A stretch of 64,000 nucleotides of DNA from Lysinibacillus odysseyi (GCA_014595895.1 JABUKB010000006.1:1-64000), one strand, 5' to 3'; counted from the stretch's first letter, positions 1-8,122 are shown. Numbers and translations are program-made. The notes: generated by a model not told the origin, from the letters alone.

Positions 1-65
1 GACTTGCATGTATTAGGCACGCCGCCAGCGTTCGTCCTGAGCCAGGATCAAACTCTCCATAAAAG
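1..65 (-). rRNA. rrs: 16S ribosomal RNA, 5' end only
   Basis: The reverse complement carries the universal 5' 16S motif AGAGTTTGATCCTGGCTCAG followed by GACGAACGCTGGCGGCGTG. The gene is cut by the window edge, so only about 65 bases are present. The exact 5' end is approximate. It lies directly downstream of eight tRNA genes on the same strand. Confidence 0.97.
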
Positions 66-186
66 TAGTTTGAAAGCTCATTTGCTTTGCTAGCGCTTCA
101 ACCGAAGTTGAAGTCTTTCAATTGTTCGAGTTCATCACTCAAACTTGTATAATTAACGTTTACTTGTTCAGTTTTCAAAGTTCATA
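66..186 (-). other. 16S rRNA leader between tRNA-Gly and 16S
   Basis: On the minus strand this spacer begins with CTTTGAAAACTGAACAAG, the kind of leader found ahead of Bacillales 16S genes. It also contains complementary segments (TTGAAGTC-like arms around 95-120) that probably form the RNase III processing stem. No tRNA or reading frame lies here. Its role is inferred from position. Confidence 0.6.
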
Positions 187-260
187 TGGAGCGGGTGATG
201 AGAATCGAACTCACGACATCAGCTTGGAAGGCTGAGGTTTTACCATTAAACTACACCCGC
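187..260 (-). tRNA. tRNA-Gly (anticodon TCC)
   Basis: A 74-base cloverleaf on the minus strand with an encoded 3' CCA and the T-loop GTTCGATTC. The anticodon loop CTTCCAA gives TCC, reading GGA/GGG. It is the last tRNA before 16S. Confidence 0.97.
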
Positions 261-275
261 ATGATTAAAATTATA

Positions 276-352
<77 letters not shown>

Positions 353-379
353 ATCTTTTTTTATAGGAATGAAATATAC

Positions 380-465
380 TGGTGCGGCCGAGAGGACTTG
401 AACCTCCACGGGGTTGCCCCCACTAGGCCCTCAACCTAGCGCGTATGCCATTCCGCCACGACCGC
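380..465 (-). tRNA. tRNA-Leu (anticodon GAG)
   Basis: An 86-base class II tRNA with a long variable arm (GGGGGCAACCCC region) and encoded CCA. Anticodon stem CTAGG/CCTAG encloses loop TTGAGGG, giving GAG, which reads CUC/CUU. Confidence 0.97.
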
Positions 466-519
466 GTCAATCTGGACTTCTTCTATTATACTAGAGTATC
501 GTAGGTTGTCAAGAAAAAC

Positions 520-595
520 TGGTGAGCCATGAAGGACTCGAACCTTCGACCCTCTGATTAAAAGTCAGATGCTCTACCAACTGAGCTAATGGCTC
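520..595 (-). tRNA. tRNA-Lys (anticodon TTT)
   Basis: A 76-base cloverleaf with encoded CCA, D-arm AGCTCAGTTGGTAGAGC and T-loop GGTTCGAGTCC. The anticodon loop CTTTTAA gives TTT. Confidence 0.97.
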
Positions 596-608
596 GAAAA
601 ATAAAAAA

Positions 609-683
609 TGGCTGGGGTACTAGGATTCGAACCTAGGCATGACGGAATCAAAATCCGTTGCCTTACCGCTTGGCTATACCCCA
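609..683 (-). tRNA. tRNA-Gln (anticodon TTG)
   Basis: A 75-base cloverleaf beginning TGGGGTATAGCC, as is usual for bacterial tRNA-Gln, with encoded CCA. The anticodon loop TTTTGAT gives TTG. Confidence 0.97.
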
Positions 684-690
684 TTCATCA

Positions 691-766
691 TGGCGGTCCC
701 GACCGGGATCGAACCGGCGATCTCCTGCGTGACAGGCAGGCATGTTAACCGCTACACCACGGGACC
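691..766 (-). tRNA. tRNA-Asp (anticodon GTC)
   Basis: A 76-base cloverleaf with acceptor GGTCCCG/CGGGACC and encoded CCA. The anticodon loop CTGTCAC gives GTC. Confidence 0.97.
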
Positions 767-794
767 AAATATTTTATCTATTTTTTTAAAAAAG

Positions 795-869
795 TGGTGA
801 CCCGTACGGGATTCGAACCCGTGTTACCGCCGTGAAAGGGCGGTGTCTTAACCACTTGACCAACGGGCC
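795..869 (-). tRNA. tRNA-Glu (anticodon TTC)
   Basis: A 75-base cloverleaf with acceptor GGCCCGT and encoded CCA. The anticodon loop CTTTCAC gives TTC. Confidence 0.97.
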
Positions 870-870
870 A

Positions 871-946
871 TGGCTCCGAAGGCAGGACTCGAACCTGCGA
901 CCTGCCGGTTAACAGCCGGATGCTCTACCAACTGAGCTACTTCGGA
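871..946 (-). tRNA. tRNA-Asn (anticodon GTT)
   Basis: A 76-base cloverleaf with acceptor TCCGAAG/CTTCGGA and encoded CCA. The anticodon loop CTGTTAA gives GTT. It is the first gene of the tRNA-rRNA transcription unit, one base from tRNA-Glu. Confidence 0.97.
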
Positions 947-989
947 ATAACACTATTGTCAAGCGCTCATCACGCTGTCGACTTTTATT

Positions 990-1018
990 ATTATAGCTAC
1001 CGTATAATTAATCGTCAA
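990..1018 (-). promoter_or_regulatory. Sigma-A promoter of the tRNA/rRNA operon
   Basis: On the minus strand the -35 is TTGACG (1013-1018), followed by a 17-base spacer and a consensus -10 TATAAT (990-995). It lies about 45 bases upstream of tRNA-Asn with no other gene between, so it most likely drives the whole tRNA-16S unit. Confidence 0.9.
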
Positions 1019-1486
1019 TACTTTTTTAGTATTTTTTATAAAATACTTTTCATAAGAGAGAATCCCTTTAATTTCAAGCTTAGTGAGGAATCATTTCACA
1101 TATAAACTTTAGTATAAACCATTTTAATATAAAAAATACCACTAATTTTTAAAACAAGGGGCAAACCTCATACATATCAGTTTTCTATTCTTCCCCTTGT
1201 GAAAGAACGATTACCTCTCATGCTAAGACGGCAATCAATGCCATAAGTGTCTCTTTTGCCTTTGGTATAGATACAATTCAACAGAAATGGAAAGCTCGCT
1301 AATACCTCCACTTGCCTCCTATCGTATCGTGCCGCTCTAAAAAGTTTAAAGGCATTCATTTCATCGCTTGTTAAGAACTTACAAAATCAATGATCAGAAG
1401 CCATATTAACCCGCACAGACATCACCTTCAGGAACTGAAGAAAGAGCTTATCTATCGATAAATAGCTCTTTCCCTAACAACGTTTT
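1019..1486. other. Intergenic region without a supported gene
   Basis: This AT-rich stretch lies between the tRNA operon promoter and sprT. A 60-codon open frame on minus (1177-1359) lacks a ribosome binding site. An imperfect hairpin (1435-1485, around AGAGCTTATC/GATAAATAGCTCTT) just after the sprT stop could end sprT transcription. Confidence 0.4.
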
Positions 1487-1966
1487 TTATAAAGGTTTCG
1501 CCAACATCGTAACCGTATCTACGTAATGAATAGCTCCACTGCATTTACTGCAGCAATACTTTTTTACATTCATTTTTCTTTTCCGTTTATAAGTCTGTCC
1601 ACATTGTTGACAACGATACGTATGAATATTCAATTGCTTTTGAGAAGTTTCATTTACAGAAGAACAATACCTTGGAGCCCCTACCTTCTTTAATAGCATT
1701 TTGAAATCCTGGTCGCGGTGTTTATATCCCATACCTCTTATATGAAGATGATAGTGACAGAGCTCATGCAAAATAATGCCTCGCAATTCCTCTATACCAA
1801 ACACTTCATAAGACTTTTTATTTAATTCTATATTATGGCTGCGCAGTAAATAGCGCCCGCCTGTTGTTTTTAAACGTTTATTAAAATAAGCCCGATGCAG
1901 AAAAGGCCACCCAAAGCTATTTAGCGATAATTCTTCTACTAGTTGTTGTAGTTGCTCATCTGTCAT
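1487..1966 (-). CDS. SprT-like zinc metalloprotease-fold protein
   Basis: This 159-residue protein belongs to the SprT/YdcK family. It has a metzincin-type HELCHYH motif near residue 80 and two paired cysteines (CQQCG and CSKCS) in a C-terminal zinc ribbon. The family resembles eukaryotic Spartan; the bacterial role is unsettled. I chose the ATG at 1966 because AAAGGACG lies 6-9 bases upstream. A longer frame to 2002 would run into a terminator hairpin and has no ribosome site. B. subtilis also has ydcK beside tex and sigB, so synteny supports the call. Function beyond the fold is inference. Confidence 0.9.
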   Translation of the reverse strand: MTDEQLQQLVEELSLNSFGWPFLHRAYFNKRLKTTGGRYLLRSHNIELNKKSYEVFGIEELRGIILHELCHYHLHIRGMGYKHRDQDFKMLLKKVGAPRYCSSVNETSQKQLNIHTYRCQQCGQTYKRKRKMNVKKYCCSKCSGAIHYVDTVTMLAKPL

Positions 1967-1981
1967 AACATTCGTCCTTTC

Positions 1982-2016
1982 AAAAAATAAAGGCACGCGC
2001 ATGAACGCGTGCCTTT
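1982..2016 (-). terminator. Rho-independent terminator ahead of sprT
   Basis: The stem GGCACGCG/CGCGTGCC (1992-1999 with 2006-2013) has a six-base loop, and a T-rich run follows on the minus strand (1982-1990). It ends transcription from tex and repeat copy A. It sits only about 6 bases from the sprT ribosome site, so read-through would control sprT unless a promoter overlaps it. Confidence 0.8.
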
Positions 2017-2160
2017 ATCCCGCATTAACGGGTAGTAAGGCTCCCGCCTCTAGGCTTAAGAAGGGCAAAAAGGATAGGCGGGAGATCAACTACCCGTAAA
2101 AGCCCGATTGGTTCAACTAACAATCAGTGGAGGATGAAGCCCCACTGATTGAAGTTTCAC
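2015..2160 (-). repeat. Structured intergenic repeat, copy A
   Basis: Read on minus, this copy starts with a hairpin (AATCAGTGGGG.. with ..CCACTGATT). It continues with a 26-base core (2088-2113) identical in copies B and C, then a copy-specific GC-rich arm (CTCCCGCCT pairing with AGGCGGGAG), and closes with ACTACCCGT pairing back to ACGGGTAGT. The last bases, CCCGTTAATGCGGG, can form their own small hairpin. It lies between tex and sprT. It has no coding capacity. I do not recognise it as a named RNA family. Confidence 0.8.
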
Positions 2161-2166
2161 CTTATT

Positions 2167-4338
2167 TTAATCTACTTGTTGGTTAGGTGGTAACATTGTG
2201 AGTGATATACGACCTTTCTTCACATCTACACTGTCTACCCATACATTGACAATGTCCCCTAATGCCGCAACATCTAAAGGATGTTTGACACGCTTTTGTT
2301 GTAATTTCGAGATGTGCACTAATCCATCCTGTTTCACACCAACGTCTACAAATGCGCCAAAATCCACGACATTTCGCACTGTCCCTTGTAGCTCCATGCC
2401 TACCTTTAAGTCCTCCATTTGTAAAACATCTGTTTTTAACAGTGGTTGCGGGAAAGCATCACGTGGATCGCGACTCGGCTTCATTAAAGTATCTACAATG
2501 TCCTGTACCGTAACTTCACCTACCGCTAATTGCTCGCTCAATGCTGAAACGGACAATGTACCAATCGCTTCCTCCGCTTTTTTAGTGCCTACATCTTTTT
2601 TCGTCAATCCAGCCAATTCTAAAATCTGCTCCGCGAGTTTATAGCTCTCTGGGTGAATGCCCGTTGCATCTAGTGGATTTTTCGCTTCAGGAATACGTAA
2701 AAAGCCGATTGCTTGCTCATATGTTTTGGCACCTAAACGTGGCACTTTTTTCAACTGAGCACGTGACGTAAATTTCCCTGCTTCTATACGAGCCGCCACA
2801 ATGTTTTCTGCCACTGTTTTAGACAGCCCTGATACATATTGAAGAAGTGAAGCAGAAGCTGTGTTGACGTCGACCCCTACCTGGTTTACGGCAGTTTCTA
2901 CAATAAATGTAAGCGATTCTGCCAGTTGCTTTTGAGAAACGTCGTGCTGATATTGCCCTACTCCTACTGCCTTTGGTTCTATTTTCACAAGTTCAGATAA
3001 CGGATCTTGCAAACGACGTGCAATCGACACGGCACTGCGCTGCTCTACCTGCAACTCCGGGAACTCTGCACGCGCTACCTCTGAAGCCGAATAAACAGAT
3101 GCTCCTGCTTCATTGACAATAACGTAGGCTACCTCGCCGTCTATTTCTTTTAATGTATCTGCCACAAACTGCTCTGTTTCACGAGAAGCAGTCCCATTAC
3201 CGATTGCAATAATTTCAATCGGGTATTTTTTTAGGAAGGCTTTTACGACTTTTTTTGCCCCTTCTACATCAGCTCTAGGCTTTGTCGGATAAATAGCTGT
3301 TACTTCTAGCATTTTTCCAGTTTCATCGACTACAGCTAATTTACAGCCGGTTCTATACGCTGGGTCTACCCCTAGCACAAACTTCCCGCGAATAGGCGGC
3401 TGCAACAATAGATTTCTTAAGTTTTCCGAGAAAATATGAATGGCTTGCGCTTCCGCTTTTTCCGTTAACTCAGCACGCAGTTCACGTTCGATAGATGGCT
3501 CGATTAATCGCTTATAGCTATCGGCAATTGCCTCTTTTACCTGTGCGATCGCCTCTCCTGTAAAATGGGGAGGAATCCATTTTTTCTCCATCGTCTGTAC
3601 TGCTCGCTCTACAGGCACCGCAATGCTGACGCGTAAAATATCTTCCTTTTCTCCGCGATTTATGGCTAATGTACGATGCGGTACAATCCGCGCAATCGGC
3701 TCTTCGTATTCATAGTACATTTCAAATACTTGTTTTTCATCTTGCTCTGCATTTTTCACAGCTGTAACAATTTTACCCTCGCGACGCGATAGTTTACGCA
3801 ATTGCTCCCGAATGGAGGCATCGTCAGCAAAGCGTTCTGCTAAAATATCCCGCGCACCGGCTAAAGCGTCCTCTATTGTCGCTACTTCCTTTTCTTCATT
3901 AATAAATTTAGCTGCTATTTCATGAAGGGGAACTTTAGGGAATTTCATTAATTGATCAGCTAGCGGTTCTAAACCGCGCTCCTTGGCAATTGTCGCTTTT
4001 GTACGACGCTTTTGTTTATACGGCCGGTATAAATCCTCTACTCGCTGAAGTACAGTAGCTGCTTGAATCGCCGCAGATAATTCTTCTGTTAACTTTCCTT
4101 GCTCCTCTATTAAACGAAGTACCTCTTCCTTGCGCTGTTCCAATTGCTGTATGTAATGGTATCGGTCTTCAATGGCTTTAATTTGTACTTCATCTAATGA
4201 GCCCGTCACTTCTTTACGGTAACGCGCAATGAACGGGACAGTATTCCCTTCTTCTAATAAACTGATTACCGATTCTACTTGCTGTGGCTTAATGGCTGTA
4301 TCAGCCGCGATGGCTTGCAGCATATTTTTCCATTCCAT
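2167..4338 (-). CDS. tex: Tex family RNA-binding transcription accessory protein
   Basis: A full-length 723-residue Tex protein. In order it has an N-terminal helical Tex domain (about 1-200), a YqgF/RuvC-like domain (GVDPAYRTG near 325), helix-hairpin-helix repeats (about 490-560) and a C-terminal S1 domain (VGMELQGTVRNVVDFGAF.., about 645-715). The family binds nucleic acid and affects transcription or RNA handling. The start is preceded by AGAAAGGAAG at good spacing. It lies between sigB and sprT as in B. subtilis (ydcI). The sigB terminator precedes it, so it probably has its own promoter. Confidence 0.95.
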   Translation of the reverse strand: MEWKNMLQAIAADTAIKPQQVESVISLLEEGNTVPFIARYRKEVTGSLDEVQIKAIEDRYHYIQQLEQRKEEVLRLIEEQGKLTEELSAAIQAATVLQRVEDLYRPYKQKRRTKATIAKERGLEPLADQLMKFPKVPLHEIAAKFINEEKEVATIEDALAGARDILAERFADDASIREQLRKLSRREGKIVTAVKNAEQDEKQVFEMYYEYEEPIARIVPHRTLAINRGEKEDILRVSIAVPVERAVQTMEKKWIPPHFTGEAIAQVKEAIADSYKRLIEPSIERELRAELTEKAEAQAIHIFSENLRNLLLQPPIRGKFVLGVDPAYRTGCKLAVVDETGKMLEVTAIYPTKPRADVEGAKKVVKAFLKKYPIEIIAIGNGTASRETEQFVADTLKEIDGEVAYVIVNEAGASVYSASEVARAEFPELQVEQRSAVSIARRLQDPLSELVKIEPKAVGVGQYQHDVSQKQLAESLTFIVETAVNQVGVDVNTASASLLQYVSGLSKTVAENIVAARIEAGKFTSRAQLKKVPRLGAKTYEQAIGFLRIPEAKNPLDATGIHPESYKLAEQILELAGLTKKDVGTKKAEEAIGTLSVSALSEQLAVGEVTVQDIVDTLMKPSRDPRDAFPQPLLKTDVLQMEDLKVGMELQGTVRNVVDFGAFVDVGVKQDGLVHISKLQQKRVKHPLDVAALGDIVNVWVDSVDVKKGRISLTMLPPNQQVD

Positions 4339-4385
4339 CGTGACACTTCCTTTCTGCTAGATGCACTTATTTTACCATTGTCCAC

Positions 4386-4414
4386 AAAAAAGAGCCTACC
4401 TATAAGTAGACTCT
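4386..4414 (-). terminator. Terminator of the sigB operon
   Basis: On minus, GAGTCTAC and GTAGGCTC form a stem around a five-base loop, followed by a run of six T. It lies directly after the sigB stop, where B. subtilis has rsbX instead. Confidence 0.8.
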
Positions 4415-4422
4415 TCTTTCCT

Positions 4423-5208
4423 TTATAAAGAAACGCCACCACTTGTCGCAATAGCTTCTTGTAATTTTTTAATAGCTTTTCGTTGAATACGAGAAACATG
4501 CATTTGTGAGATACCAAGTCGTTCTCCTGCCTCCTTTTGGCTTAGTTGTTCCAAATAGGTCAGCTGAATAATTTGCTTTTCTCGTTCATTTAAAATCCCC
4601 ATTGCATCTGCTACGATCATCCTTCGATTGGTCATTTCAAAACCACTATCATCACGACCAACTACATCAAACAAGGTAACCGTACTGCCGTCTGAATCTG
4701 ACTCAATGGAATGGTCCATCGATAAAGCTTGATAGCTACGTCCCATTTCCATTGCCTCTAATACATCCTCATCCTGTACCTCTAGGTAATCAGCGATTTC
4801 GCTAATAGATGGGGAGCGTTGGTATTCGATGGTCAGCGCCTCGACAGCAGCTTTAATACGGGGGCCTAACTCTTTAATTCTACGCGGGACATGGACATCC
4901 CACGTTTTATCGCGTAAGAAACGCTTAATTTCTCCTACAATTGTTGGTACAGCAAAGGCTTCGAAACTTCTACCGAAAGTGGGGTCAAAACGTCGAATCG
5001 CTCCTAACAAACCTAGCATCCCTACTTGTACGATATCATCATAATAAGATTTACCATGAGAATATTTACGTGCTATCGACTCAACTAACTGCTGGTAGTG
5101 GAGTACTAGCTTTGTTTGCGATTCCTCATCCTGGTGCTCTTGGTAGTGGGCAATCCAAGTTAGCACCTCTTCTTTAGATGAATTTTTAGGTAATGATTCT
5201 TTCGACAT
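4423..5208 (-). CDS. sigB: RNA polymerase sigma-B factor
   Basis: A 261-residue group 3 sigma factor that directs the general stress response. Region 2 (YDDIVQVGMLGLLGAIRRFD) and the region 4 helix-turn-helix (LSQKEAGERLGISQMHVSRI) are clear. I start it at 5208, where AGGTGG lies 7 bases upstream. That start overlaps the rsbW end by 23 bases, the usual arrangement that couples anti-sigma and sigma translation. It is the last gene of the operon. The sigma-B promoter before rsbV gives positive feedback. Confidence 0.96.
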   Translation of the reverse strand: MSKESLPKNSSKEEVLTWIAHYQEHQDEESQTKLVLHYQQLVESIARKYSHGKSYYDDIVQVGMLGLLGAIRRFDPTFGRSFEAFAVPTIVGEIKRFLRDKTWDVHVPRRIKELGPRIKAAVEALTIEYQRSPSISEIADYLEVQDEDVLEAMEMGRSYQALSMDHSIESDSDGSTVTLFDVVGRDDSGFEMTNRRMIVADAMGILNEREKQIIQLTYLEQLSQKEAGERLGISQMHVSRIQRKAIKKLQEAIATSGGVSL

Positions 5209-5653
5209 TTTGCTCCACCTGCTCTCTCGTGACATATTTTGTCATGAAAACAGTGACGCCACCCTCGTTATTTAACTTCACCTCATCCATTAGAGTTTCC
5301 ATTAAATATAGCCCTAAGCCACCTTCGCGTAACATAGTAACATTCTCATCTTCTTTATACGGTCCGATTTTTGACTTGATTTCTTCAAAGTTAAAGCTAT
5401 TACCGTAATCCGAAACCATAATTTCAATTTTGTCTTCAAATAAAGCGCATCCGATGACAATATCACCTGCCTCACCATCATAAGCGTGGTGGACCACATT
5501 TGTAACTGCTTCGCCTGTAGCGATTTTTAAATCCTCAATTTCGTCATAAGTAAAACCTAAGCGAATTGCGAGACCAGAGACAGCAAGCCGGATTACACTA
5601 ACGTATTGCGGCTTTGCAGGAACACGAATTTCTACATAATCAAACGCTCTCAT
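5186..5653 (-). CDS. rsbW: Anti-sigma-B factor, serine-protein kinase RsbW
   Basis: A 155-residue GHKL-fold kinase that binds sigma-B and phosphorylates RsbV. The ATP-site boxes are visible: N box ATGEAVTNVVHHAY, G1 VSDYGNSF and G2 EGGLGLYLMETL. The ATG at 5653 follows AAGGTGG at suitable spacing and overlaps the last 14 bases of rsbV. Its 3' end overlaps sigB. Overlaps on both sides imply tight translational coupling within rsbV-rsbW-sigB. Confidence 0.96.
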   Translation of the reverse strand: MRAFDYVEIRVPAKPQYVSVIRLAVSGLAIRLGFTYDEIEDLKIATGEAVTNVVHHAYDGEAGDIVIGCALFEDKIEIMVSDYGNSFNFEEIKSKIGPYKEDENVTMLREGGLGLYLMETLMDEVKLNNEGGVTVFMTKYVTREQVEQNVERIIT

Positions 5654-5990
5654 TGCCAATTTCCACCTTCGTATCTGTATCAACTTCTAAATCCATAAGC
5701 TCACTTAAACCCGTAATTTCGAATAATCTTGCTAGTCGGCTTGTTAAACCTACTAGTTTAAATTCGGCTTCTTCTCTTGTCGCTCTCTTATAAAGGGCCA
5801 CAAAAATACCTAACCCCGTACTATCCATATAACTTACTTTCGAAAGGTCTAACTCTACTGACACACCTTTTGTAATACGAAGATTATCTAACTCCTCACG
5901 TAAAACAGGCGCTGTGTAAGTATCAATTTCACCTTCCACAAATCCTCGAATTATATTTTCATTTTGTCGAAACTGTACATTAATATTCAA
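5640..5990 (-). CDS. rsbV: Anti-anti-sigma factor RsbV (TTG start)
   Basis: A 116-residue STAS-domain protein that releases sigma-B by capturing RsbW when unphosphorylated. The motif SYMDSTGLG contains the phosphorylatable serine (Ser57 here). I place the start at the TTG at 5990, 6 bases after GGAGGTG. The resulting N-terminus MNINVQFRQNEN matches B. subtilis RsbV closely, whereas the longer frame would place the ribosome site inside the gene. It begins 30 bases downstream of a sigma-B promoter. Confidence 0.95.
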   Translation of the reverse strand: MNINVQFRQNENIIRGFVEGEIDTYTAPVLREELDNLRITKGVSVELDLSKVSYMDSTGLGIFVALYKRATREEAEFKLVGLTSRLARLFEITGLSELMDLEVDTDTKVEIGNESV

Positions 5991-6020
5991 TCCAGACACC
6001 TCCAATTAGACTATCTTACA

Positions 6021-6045
6021 ATTCCCGTTATAAAAAAGTTTAAAC
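6021..6045 (-). promoter_or_regulatory. Sigma-B promoter upstream of rsbV
   Basis: On minus, GTTTAA (6040-6045) and GGGAAT (6021-6026) are separated by 13 bases, close to the sigma-B consensus GTTTAA-N12-14-GGGTAT. It lies just before rsbV and partly after the rsbU stop, the same place as the autoregulatory promoter in B. subtilis. Confidence 0.88.
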
Positions 6046-6054
6046 CTCTTTTTA

Positions 6055-7050
6055 TTATTTTTTAAAAATAACTACTGTAAAGTCATCATCCAAAGCAAGT
6101 TCCTGTAATTTTTTCAGCTCTTGATACATCTGTTCACACATTTCCTGCGCACTTAAATCTTTGAGCTGCAACAATAAGGCTTCAATCACTTTTCGGGAAT
6201 CCAATTCTGATTGATTGCGGAACTCTGTCACCCCATCCGTCATCATTACAATAAAATCTCCCTCTTCAAGTTCCACTTCATGCTGAGAATATCTCACATC
6301 CGGCATTACACCTAACAGCAATCCCTTTGATTCCAGCATATGAAATTTCCCTTCCGAAGCTTTATAGTGGAGGGCAGGCTCATGTCCTGCAGATCCATAT
6401 GTAAAGATATTACGAGCACAATCAAATCGACCAAAGAACATGGAAACAAACATACTGTCATCTACGCTGCGTTCAATAATACGATTTAACACTTCCAATA
6501 CGTAAGAGGGCTCTCCATTTGTATATTCCAATGTGTCGAGTCCATATTTCACCATTGACATACACAAGGCAGCTGGTACACCTTTGCCGACAACATCAAT
6601 CACTCCTACACTAACATAATCTTCGTCATTATGCAGGAAATGAACATAGTCACCATTCATTTTACGGATAGGAATAGAGATGTGGCCGATGTCCAATGCA
6701 TTTGTTTTAGGCATTTCTGTTTGCAGAAGCATATTTTGAATTTTTGCCGCCACATTCATTTCTATTCGAAGTTCCTCCTGATGTTCTAGTAAACTTTGAT
6801 GCTCACGCAATGTTAAGCCAAAATGAACCATTACTTCAATCAGGAAGTCATATCCGTGCGATACAGCCGGAGGGATTTCGGGATAAATTTCTTCCATGGA
6901 AGATTTATGAATGTTTATGATTTCTTCAGGCGTTACGCTTTTCTGAATCAGTTGCCTAATGAAATTTTGTCCAATATATAGATTTCTTTCCGTCTGGCTT
7001 TCAACGTAATCTGCCAAAATGCGTTTATATTGTGCTTGAAGCTCTTTCAC
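6055..7050 (-). CDS. rsbU: RsbU, PP2C-type phosphatase activating sigma-B
   Basis: A 331-residue protein with an N-terminal helical RsbT-binding domain (about 1-85, including EEIINIHKSSMEEIYPEIP) and a C-terminal PP2C/SpoIIE phosphatase domain (GDYVHFLHNDEDYVSVGVID and DGVTEF). It dephosphorylates RsbV-P. It uses a GTG start with AGGATG upstream, 17 bases after rsbT. Because the RsbT-binding domain is intact, the environmental branch probably still works although rsbR and rsbS are not in this operon. Confidence 0.95.
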   Translation of the reverse strand: MKELQAQYKRILADYVESQTERNLYIGQNFIRQLIQKSVTPEEIINIHKSSMEEIYPEIPPAVSHGYDFLIEVMVHFGLTLREHQSLLEHQEELRIEMNVAAKIQNMLLQTEMPKTNALDIGHISIPIRKMNGDYVHFLHNDEDYVSVGVIDVVGKGVPAALCMSMVKYGLDTLEYTNGEPSYVLEVLNRIIERSVDDSMFVSMFFGRFDCARNIFTYGSAGHEPALHYKASEGKFHMLESKGLLLGVMPDVRYSQHEVELEEGDFIVMMTDGVTEFRNQSELDSRKVIEALLLQLKDLSAQEMCEQMYQELKKLQELALDDDFTVVIFKK

Positions 7051-7067
7051 CCATCATCACATCCTAT

Positions 7068-7466
7068 TCATAGCCATTTCTCTACCCGTATAACCGTCCC
7101 CTTATCTATGGAAGTTTTTAATTCAATATGGTCCATTAAACGCTTTACCCCAGGTAAGCCCGCTCCTAACCCCCCCGAAGTTGAATAACCATCTTCCATT
7201 ACTTTATGGACGTCTTCAATACCAGGTCCTTTGTCTCTTGCAATGATAATCATGCCTTTTTTATCTTCAGTGTCTACTTTTTCAATTTCAATTTCCCCAG
7301 CACGAGCATATAAATAAATATTTCTTGCCAATTCGCTAATTGCTGTCGTAATACGCGCTTGATTCACTGTGTCAAAGCCAAGCTCTTTAGTTATGTTGCG
7401 GCCTAGTTGACGGGCAGCAACAATATCCCATTCTGTTACGATGTCTACTACCGTTTTTTTGCTCAC
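7068..7466 (-). CDS. rsbT: RsbT, serine kinase and RsbU activator
   Basis: A 132-residue GHKL kinase. In Bacillus it is held by the RsbR/RsbS stressosome and, once released, activates RsbU. Motifs include TEWDIVAARQLGRN, SELARNIYLYA (N box), DKGPGIED (G1) and STSGGLGAGLPGVKRL (G2). Two GTG codons (7469, 7466) are possible starts. The second has better spacing to GGGGG. No rsbS or rsbR reading frame lies upstream; the next gene is ndoA. Confidence 0.94.
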   Translation of the reverse strand: MSKKTVVDIVTEWDIVAARQLGRNITKELGFDTVNQARITTAISELARNIYLYARAGEIEIEKVDTEDKKGMIIIARDKGPGIEDVHKVMEDGYSTSGGLGAGLPGVKRLMDHIELKTSIDKGTVIRVEKWL

Positions 7467-7511
7467 CACCAGACCCCCATTCTTATTTCAAATGATTGTT
7501 TATATTAAATT

Positions 7512-7540
7512 ATTATGATTTGATTCTATAACTCTAACAA
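7512..7540 (-). promoter_or_regulatory. Probable sigma-A promoter of rsbT-rsbU
   Basis: On minus, TTGTTA (7535-7540), a 17-base spacer and CATAAT (7512-7517) lie about 45 bases upstream of rsbT. The ndoA terminator precedes it, so rsbT needs a promoter here. The match is moderate. Confidence 0.55.
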
Positions 7541-7723
7541 AAATAAGAAATAAATGCCCCGTTTTGTCATTATTTCTCCTTATTTATTTAACTTACATCA
7601 TTTACCTAATATAAACAAGATTCATATTATTCCTTTAATTTATAATTTTTTATTACTTTTTTAAGGGGGATTTAGGAAATTTCTCCCTCTTCCACTTACA
7701 AACCTGAATTTTTCTTATGAAAC

Positions 7724-7759
7724 AAAAAGAAAGTACCGAACGATAGCTGTTCGGTACTT
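7724..7759 (-). terminator. Terminator of the alr-ndoAI-ndoA unit
   Basis: An 11-base perfect stem (AAGTACCGAAC/GTTCGGTACTT, 7731-7741 with 7749-7759) is followed on minus by TTTCTTTTTG. Confidence 0.85.
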
Positions 7760-7771
7760 CTCTTCTATGTA

Positions 7772-8122
7772 TTAAAATTTTACTAAACCTAGGCTAATCA
7801 TCACTGCGACATCGACTTTCTCCATCAACGGTGCATCGAGCTGCGTTATCCGATCTGTTAATCGGGATTTATCGATAGTGCGCAATTGCTCAAGCAAAAT
7901 TACTGAATCACGCTCAAAACCGTACTTTTTAGCATTGATTTCGACATGTGTCGGTAATTTTGCTTTTTGAATTTGCGCAGTAATTGCTGCGACGATTACT
8001 GTTGGGCTAAATCGATTGCCAATATCGTTTTGAATGACTAACACGGGTCTAGTGCCACCTTGTTCGGAACCTACTACAGGTGAAAGATCTGCAAAAAAAA
8101 CGTCCCCACGTTTTACAATCAA
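7772..8122 (-). CDS. ndoA: EndoA/MazF-type mRNA interferase (TTG start)
   Basis: A 116-residue toxin of the MazF/PemK family that cleaves single-stranded mRNA at short sites. The protein [20 protein letters not shown].. is nearly identical to B. subtilis EndoA over its length. I use the TTG at 8122, four bases after the antitoxin stop, because it gives the family length and follows GGGGG. The longer frame would read through ndoAI. Toxin and antitoxin are cotranscribed downstream of alr. Confidence 0.95.
   Translation of the reverse strand: MIVKRGDVFFADLSPVVGSEQGGTRPVLVIQNDIGNRFSPTVIVAAITAQIQKAKLPTHVEINAKKYGFERDSVILLEQLRTIDKSRLTDRITQLDAPLMEKVDVAVMISLGLVKF

Larger units (their letters stand above)
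7467..7771. other. Intergenic gap where rsbR and rsbS would be expected
   Basis: About 300 AT-rich bases hold the rsbT promoter (7512-7540) and the ndoA terminator (7724-7759). I see no remnant of RsbS or RsbR in any frame. The only oddity is a five-codon open frame (MGVWW) overlapping the rsbT start, which I regard as chance. Confidence 0.7.

Noticed and set aside
1177..1359. 60-codon minus-strand frame near the tRNA operon
   Set aside because: It has no usable ribosome site. Its C-terminal part looks vaguely like small repeated Bacillus ORFs, but I cannot support coding.
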